In this document: one piece after another, positions 50,201 through 59,200 of the stretch | Layout: every line of letters starts with the position of its first letter | How positions within the stretch are numbered: the first letter of the stretch is position 1 | NCBI GenBank assembly: GCA_030867875.1 | Contig: JAOWCC010000191.1 | Location: 310,001 to 374,000, forward strand | Length of the DNA: 64,000 nucleotides | Direction of reading: 5' to 3' | Source: Actinernus sp. WN-2022 | Lineage: Eukaryota; Cnidaria; Anthozoa; Actiniaria; Actinernidae | Notes under the pieces: model-generated | Databases searched by the model: none | Told to the model about the DNA's origin: nothing | What the model saw: the letters and a program-made list of their open reading frames with translations, nothing else | Made by a program: the position numbers and the translations under genes

Positions 50201-53200
50201 CAAGGTATTGTTGTTGATGAGGCGCATGTATGACTGGTAAATACTGGTGACCGGGTAGTCAGTAGTGAATGCTTGTTTAAATTGGCTATTACAGTAAACA
50301 TTTTCGTCCTGATGTAAATACAATATAAGCCTACTAAAATGATATGTACACGATTGCAATGTACTTTTGGTTGATAATTCCACCCCTTGTCATCGTGGTT
50401 AGTTAACTTGATTTTTTTTAAAGTTTGTGTTTATGAAAACTGAAATAGGTCTCTGTTTAGTCTGCTCAAATAATAACACAGCCTGATTTTTCACCCTAAA
50501 ACTTGTTAACTCACATGATTACTGTTTTATGTGTTAATAAAGTGAATTCCATAGTGGTGGTCATTATACTTTTAATCCATAATTTGTCTATGTCAATAAA
50601 ACATGGTAGTAAAATATGACTCACTTAGTTTATAACCTTTGGAAAGCTGATCGATGCTCTGACACACCTATTTGCATCAACCATGTTTTTCACCTGTTCC
50701 CACAGCATTTTCCATCTTTCTAAGCTAGGCTCACAAATGGATGCAAAGTGGGTTTTCCCAGCCCTGTGAAATCCCATCCCAATCCTCCAGACAACTGTTT
50801 TAACCCCCAACTCCTCCGAACAGAAATGGACATGAAAAAGCTTTCCTCTCCAGGAAGCCAGAATGAGATAAACACTAATCAAGCATACTGGAACATCATT
50901 TGTGATTTCTATTTTTACCACTTTAATGACAGTTGTCTGCTCTAAGTGAGTGTTCATTATTTATGGCTTTGGGGGGGGGGGGGGGGGGGGAGGACAAGTT
51001 TTAAGTGCTTTTTTAGGGGGGTCATCAAAGATTTTACCTACTCCTTTTTCATTTATTTATTTGAGACAACGGAACAATGCAATATGCACTAGAACGCAAT
51101 ATAATGCACAAATTAATGGTACAATTTCAAGTACCCATCCGGGAAGGATGGTGAGGTAGAAATTTTCAGAAGAATACATGTATATATGTGTTTTCTACTA
51201 AAAAAAGGTAATGTATCATGGGAAATACCATAAATCTAGAACCATTAATAGTAAATTTAATATATTACATGTATATGCAATTTGCATTCTTTCTTGCACA
51301 TCCATCTTTTTTGTTTGGGGGGGGGGGGGGGTTAGGCAATAAAGTTTTGAGCAATTTTATAGGGGGGTCATCGAAGTTTTAATTCATTCATAGGGGGTGA
51401 TAAAAGTTTTAACAAGAGAAGCAGATGAAATGCCGACCCCCCCAAGCCATAAATAATGAACACTCCCTACGTCTCAATCAGATGAATGAGGAACATGACC
51501 CTTCCAGACAGAATTGAAAAGAGTGAAGCCAACATGAAACAAAACAAATAAATTACAAGACTACATAACTGGAATCATAAGCCGGCAGATAGATATATTG
51601 CTTTAGCCATGCATGAGAAACCCATGCATGAGAAACCCATGCTCTTTATTAAAATGGGAGATGAATTTTACATCTTTTTAAAATCTGTAAAAAGTATAAT
51701 TCACAAAAAAGGCTTTTGTACAAAACAAAGCATGAAGCTAATATAGAATACCATGTTTAACCACCCTCCTCCTGAATGCATGTTTACTCCCCCAGTTATT
51801 ATATACCCATCTGGATAATCCCTCCAATTAAATAAATGTATTTGTCAATATCAATTTATTTTGTGCAATTTAGACTACTGAATTAGTATTCTGTAGATGA
51901 ATATACAACAGAGTCCTGATGGTTTTGATTTAGTTAACTTCAAAATATTTGTTAATTGTCATTATCAAACTTCTGGAACATGGCAAAAAAAAAGTGAATG
52001 TTGCCTGTTTTCCATCTTTGTTGTTTCCTACCATATTTATAGAGTTGCATAACGACAGTCCCTTTTAATATGATGGGAACCTGGAAACTTCTGTGGATGA
52101 TATACATATACTTTGAGAATGACATGCAGTGTAAGCTTTTTTAGTATACTGTACATGTATTGAAAATAGGGTGTTATGTTATTCTATTTGTATAAATACA
52201 GATGGTTTTCATACAGCTAATAATAGGCCTTTTGCAGGAAATAGTCACTTGCTGATACTGTATATACATTGTATATGTATATCCCTTTGATAACTGGCCT
52301 ACTTCAAAAAATCAGTTTTAGAAAGATCAACAAATGATTGATTGGAGGTGGGACTTATTTACAAGCAGGTTTTCCCAATAACACGTAACTGATGTCATAC
52401 ATTGTGCCTTTAAAGAATTCAAATATTTTTTGCCCTCCAGTACAACCACATGATTTTATCCTGCAAAAGGCCCACTAGATTAATATTTTTTAATAAGACA
52501 ATTTGATTCACTGCTGTAGGGCAGCCTCTCAGGATTAGCTTTTCCCACAAGGATTATTTTAGATTAGAACTCTATATAAAACAGACGTCAGAAAAAAAAT
52601 CGAAATCTTCCAGTACCAAAAGCATACATGTGTAAAGCTTTTAATTAATACATCAATTTTTACTTTTCAAAGATATATATTTTTTGTGAAGCCTTGCTAA
52701 AACTGCATAAAATGATAACTGCATAATACAAATGTTTTCTTAAGTGTCATGCACCATGCATCAGTCATTTGAATCCCCTGCTCCTACTTTCTGTGGCCAT
52801 GAGTGTTTGTTTTCCTTATATTCATATTCTTGAATCTTTCCCACAATTTCGGCTCTGTCTAGGTATATCAACGTCCTCAAATTCAAAATAATGAACTACA
52901 GCAAAACAATACCGTCAGAAATACAAAGAACCCTAACCCCAGAATACAATAGTTCACGTTGATATACAACTAGAAAGGCCACGTCTTGGATTACGTCTCC
53001 ATAAAAAAAACTAGTTAACATGTTTTCCATAACTCCTGGAAGCTCAAGATCAATAGATATATCGAGGGAAAAGCTGTCCATTCCCAGCATATTACTTCAA
53101 AAATATCCAAGTACGAAGACTGACAGCGACAACTGAACAAGGGATCACACTCTACTTTGTTATTCTAAGCTCAAAATACAAGTTCAATCTCATTTAATGT

Positions 53201-56200
53201 AAGAGAAAGGAATAGTTACCACATAGTTGTTGATTTTCAATGCTTAATATTGATTACTTGACGAAATATCAGACATAGACACGTGACTCATGTTCGAACT
53301 TCCTTTCAAGTTCAAATGCAAATTACGCGCGCACGTGATCTGTATTGTGTTATTAAACACCAACCAGAGCACTCTAAATTTTGTAGTTTCCCAGAGCCTT
53401 ACGATTTCGTCGAGCATGCGCAGTAAGAAATAAGAGAAGGGTCTGGGGTCGAGAATGGTCTATATAGTACAATGCAATCAATCCCAAGAGATTCAGATAA
53501 CAAAGACAAAGCCATGTTGGTTGACTCAAACAAAGAAATCTTTTGGTTTCATGGTTGATCGAACGAGAAAAACTTTGTTTACGTCAACCAAGATGGCGAC
53601 GATGACGTCACCTGAAAACGAGCAATAAATATCATATTTCAATCAATCAGAGTTCAGCTGTGCTATTAAATACAGAGCGATATTTCATGGGTTTTCTACG
53701 AAATGCAGAGGGGTATTTCATGGATAGATTAGACCATGAAAGTAGGAAATTTCGCGCCATTTCTTTATCAGCCAATAAGTAATTTAGGAATTGTTAATAT
53801 AAAATTAATCTGCAGACGCGTCCGGCTCTCGCGACTTTATTTTTTATTTTTAGAAATTTTGCAGTCTATATCTTCCTGCAAATTTTTTATTTATACGATA
53901 ATATGGTTATTGGTTTTCTAATGTAATGCTGGCGAAAATTTCACTCGAAATTCATATTATTTTGTTACACAACTCGCCTAGAGGCTCGTTGTATACAAAA
54001 TAATACAAATTTCTCGTGAAATATTCGTCCGTATTTCATAGAAAACCATGAAATAACCAGTAATTATTTTCTTTCAAGAATAAATATACAGTCCAATGTT
54101 TACTTCTTTTCATATTCTTAACTACGATAGTTTTTAGATCACAAATTAGCTACATGTAGTTACATATGTCTTGCAAGAAAATATGATAGGACAAATAATA
54201 ACGCTGTCCACATCCGCTTTCAGAGTGTAGGGAAAATCAGATAATTTGTTTTGTTTCCTTTTCCATAACTGAGATATTGTAGCTCATAGTTACCATCCTC
54301 TTGAGTTCTGATACTCCTTTCAGCACCCTGTGCACCAACAAGCCATCTATTTCTAGCTGTAATCGTTACATAATACGTGGTATATTTCTTCAGAGATGTC
54401 AACAGATATGAAGTTTCTTTGGCTCCATACACGTCGGCCGTCTTTGAAGAGCCTTCTTTAGGTCTATACACAATCTTGTATCCAATATAAGGTGTACTTC
54501 CTAATTCGCTCGTGTTTAACTCAAGGAAAACAAAACACGAAAATAATGTTAAGGCAATGAGTACACATACAATATATTACATGGTCTAGCGAAGATACGA
54601 ATTTTATTTTTGAGTGTTTCACGGACTAAGTGAGCGCAGCGAATGAGTACTGTATTACATCAACACGAGAAGATAATATTTCTAGCTACAACTAAAGTGG
54701 CCATGGAATGTTCTGTTTAATATATGTGTCGCCTATATTTTTTTAAAAACGTTGATCCGGCAAATTGAACAATGAACAATGAACAATGAACAATGAACTA
54801 TAAACATTGATTTGGAATAATACACACGAGCCTTGAAGTATTTCGTTTTCATTTCTTTCTTTAAGATTTTGTTTACGGGATTGTCACAATTGGATTGCAA
54901 CAACTCTAAGGGCCCGTTCAAACAGATGCAACATCGTGCACGTTGCATCCCTTTGAACTCCCTGTTGCACGATGTTGCATGAAGTTTGAAACTTTCCACA
55001 AACTCAATCAAACTAAAAATTATAATTGTAATTTGGTCGTTTTCTACGGCGAATCCTCAAACAAAAGCGTAATAGTGAAAGGAAGCACATGTGGTTTTTT
55101 GATCACTGGGGTCGCCAATCCCGAATTCTTAAGAATTCTACTCGTGTCATGAAGTGACCGAGTGAAAGTGCCGACGCTGGCCTGGAACTATTATTATTAA
55201 AAGAGAATCGGTCCCTTTACTACTATATTTGATGCCATTACTTTTAACAGAAACGAATATTAAATAACAACAACGTAATCTGATGAATGTTATGTGTATT
55301 TTACTTACAAATGTCATTTCACCACGTCTGGCCACATGCGTTTTCAATAGGAGCGCCAGTAATAATTCATAAGCCTTTCGTAAAATGTGAGAAATTTCCA
55401 TCCAACTACTCCTAGAAAATCTCAACATCTTGCCCTTTCTATCGAAGAAACCTTTGGTTTCAGCAAAACTTCGCAAACCAACACGCTAAGTTCTAATTCG
55501 ATCTGTGATTTAGCCGGGTCCTGGCTTTGATCGTCAGGTCCCGTTACAAAAACGTTGGCCGTGTCGTATGTAAAATCTCTGGCCATCTGGGTAAAAAACG
55601 CCCTTCGTCTCCGACAAGGGCGCCGGTTGAAATATCCTGAGCCTGTTGGAAAGCTTTCCCACGAATGAAGTTAAAAAAAACATTAAACTGCTTAAATTTG
55701 AGAGATGGGACTCCAAATTTGAGAGAAATTTCCTCCCGCGCCATCTTGTTTTTACTGTGTTAAGTTATGTAAATGAATTAATCGCAATGTGTCACGTGAC
55801 CAGTGCAATCTGATTGGTTGCCAGAGCCACACAGCGACGCGAAGAATAATAAACGAACACTTGCGATTTCTGACTCGTGCCGGCCAAAGTCCTGGCCCGA
55901 GTAATTAAACTACTATCAAATTCCAAGAGCAGTATACTCGTCCCCGTCATTCGAACTATTTTCCCTAATCCAAGTTGGGTAAAGCAAAATCTTTTCACGA
56001 GAACTATGAAACGTTAGCGAGAAAATAGTGACTGCTGACCGCAGAATCACCGTTCAACAGCGAGCTAACACTTTTGGAAAAATATAAATGATTGTACTTT
56101 ATCGATATAATGAAAGCGTTATTAACAAAGTAGAATGCTGCAAAACATTTTGTTACACGTTAATTAGACAATTATTACATTTACTATAACTTATAATGTG

Positions 56201-59200
56201 ATATACTATATTATATTTGTTGTATTATAATATTAATGTAAGACTAGGTATGTATTTTACCGGTTGAGAAATTAAGACATTATTATTAGTCTTCAAATTA
56301 AGGAAGGCATACAATCAATAGGCTAGCCCACTTTCGATATATACCTCACTTGTCACACACAAAAGTTTCAATATGAGGCTCCGGAATAAATAAAATGTAA
56401 TATACATTTTCGCTTGGCTCATTGTTGTCCATGCATTTCAAATACTATAGTTTCTTTCGCTACGATCAGCCTAGGAGGGAGCCGACAGCTGACAGCATCG
56501 TTTATTATAAGTTATTGCAATTGTATACGTACTCAGAGACGGTTATGTTACAGTTACTGTTACGTACTATTAACTCAGACTGTAAGAGAGCTACAATATG
56601 TCAAAAAAAACTAAGGCCGCTGCTGAAATGCGACGTCAAGTGGTATGAATGTGTGAAGGAGTGGTATTTATAGCATTCCTAATTGATCGCAAAGGGATAA
56701 TGCAAAAGAATGTAAGAAAGAGAAAAATATTTTACGGAATAATATTCTTTGGTCGAAGTATTTCCATATCAATGTGTCTCCTCATGCGTTAACCAGAAAT
56801 AAAAGAAACAATGCACAAAGGGATGGTCACGTGATCTGAAATGGGACAACATTGAGCCAAGCGAAAAAGGTATATTTCTAATATTCTTCGCGCAAATAAT
56901 AACATTTACCCCGGAAATATGAGGATATTGAAACCTTTGTGCGTGACCGAATTGAGGCATACATGTATAGCAAAGATGGCTATTGAACACTTCATATAAC
57001 AAGGGTAATAATAATATTTTTTCGTTTCATACAATATATCTCTTTACACGGTGGGTACAAACGACCATAAAAACGGCATGAGTTCAATATTTTAAAATGT
57101 TTTCAACGGAGACGATTGAATTTTTGGGGAAATATACAACACAAAAGCATTTATGAACAACTATCGCTTCGCTCATCTTTTAGAGTTTTAACTACTGTTG
57201 CATGACATTTTGTCCAGTCAAAAAATACGTTGGTGGCTAAAATCGATGTTTTTTAGATTTTTTTGTCCATAACCGGCTTAAAATTGAAGACATATTTTCG
57301 ACAACGTCATTATGACGTCATAGTATTTTATACATGTCCTTTGTCCTTTATCCATATTGATGAAATGCACTAGTCTCGCACACAAAATGCAATTTTTTTT
57401 AAACGACACCTGACGTGCTAAATGTGACGTCATAGCAACAGGCATTCCTCTATAACTTTGGCTGTAATCGTCGTAGAATGTTCAAATTTGCACCAAATGA
57501 ATTTGTGTCATGAAGGCCTTTTGATGGGTTAGTCTGTTTGTACCGTTTAATAAAGGGGGAATTTCACCAAAAAAGGAGGCATCGCTTATGACGGTAACGA
57601 CGACGTCATAATACTAACATAAAACACCTAAAACAGGTAGTTTCATTTTGTTTCCAAGTCACCAACATTTCTTCAAATTCAGACTATAAGTAAAGAAATG
57701 GTGTTAATTTCAATTATGTGATCACGTTTATGATGCCGTTTTGACGTTCTTTGTGACCGCCGTGTTAGCTCCATTTCAGATCACGTTACCATCCCCTTGT
57801 GTATTATTTATTTAATTTCTCATCGACGCAGGAGGAGAGACATTGATTTGGACATACACTTCGAACAAATAATATTATTCCCGAAAGATTTGGAATGGGA
57901 CAGCATTGAGCCAAGCTAAAGAGTTATATTGATTATATATCACATGCCGGTACAATCGCAATTACTGTACATTATCATATTTTACTTTTCATTGGCCTGA
58001 TGAAATAGGCAAACAATCGTAAGGGTAAATATCAATGAAACGTTGTACGATATAGTTAAAGTACGGTTAAGTAAAATAATGCAATTTTTTTATTTCATTT
58101 AAGGGATGCTTTCCTTTTACAACAGACCTACTTAAAAAAAGTAGATAATATCCCATAATATTAAGTTTATTGTTTGAATAAACGTATTTAGAGTGTGTAT
58201 TCCTTGACCTAGAAATATAGAGTCAAATTTAATTGTTAATGATCCTAAACACATATTGTTTTATACCTTCCATTTGATGTAAATAGTAGTTGAGTTTGGT
58301 GACGTTATGTCGACAATGGTGGGGATGACTGTGGGTGCTATAAATATCGTGCATAATTAATTAGTAATAAGATAACGATAACAAATTAAAATACCAATTC
58401 TTAAGCACATAGTACAAAACATCAAATACAACCTGAGCCAACCTTTCGCAATTATCAATAAAAAAAGATATTTATCAATAACTAAAATATTTGTCATATC
58501 AATATCTTAAAAGGTATATGTAACGATATGCGCCCGCTCCCAATGTATACGTTTCCATTCTCGTCAGCTCTAAATGTTATCTTTGATATACAAGCTGTAA
58601 ATTACTGCAGAAACAGCAAACTAGATTGATTAATTCCTATCAGTCACATGTTCTACTCAGTTCTATGATTATAATCAATAGAAAAGTAATACTATATAAT
58701 TGTTGTATTTTCCTTGGCATTTTAAACAATACTTAAAATGTTGTTTAAAGTTTTAAGGTTTTCTGCCCTGAAAATGATAAATGTTAGTATTAAGACCAAT
58801 AAAGTATATCATAAACATAAAGGAATTCCTACAATAATTCTATGACCTAAATGTGACTTGACGAATCTTTACCCTGGTCCCAGAGGTTTTCTAGAGAGGG
58901 AACAGCCGTGGAGAAAGAGACGCGAAGCGGCGATTAGCGAGCTGCGAAGCAGCTAGAAGCGAACTGCGAGAAAACCTCTGATATCGGTGGGTGCCAATCT
59001 CACTTTTATGAGGGTCAAGATCTGACTGTCTTTTCTGATTGGAGGAATATTTAATGAGCTCAACAACTGTGATTGGTTAGATATATTGTTCTCAGGGACG
59101 GAAGGTTAAGTAATCATTGTGATATCGTATGGTCAATTAGAGAGGGGACGGGAATTATTTACGTTTGCTGGCTTAGCTGCGATCAAAGTCCGCTCGATCT

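Larger units (their letters stand above)
49823..53457. mobile_element. 3.6-kb TIR element with 9-bp target duplication
   Basis: 73-bp TIRs with about three mismatches (CATTCTCGACCCCAGACCCT, 49823-49895 and 53385-53457), flanked by GTCTATATA at 49814-49822 and 53458-53466. A 9-bp duplication and long TIRs point to the Mutator-like class, but no transposase motif is recognised inside. It contains two nested MITEs and two minus ORFs of unknown nature, so it could be a decayed or unusual autonomous element. Confidence 0.75.
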
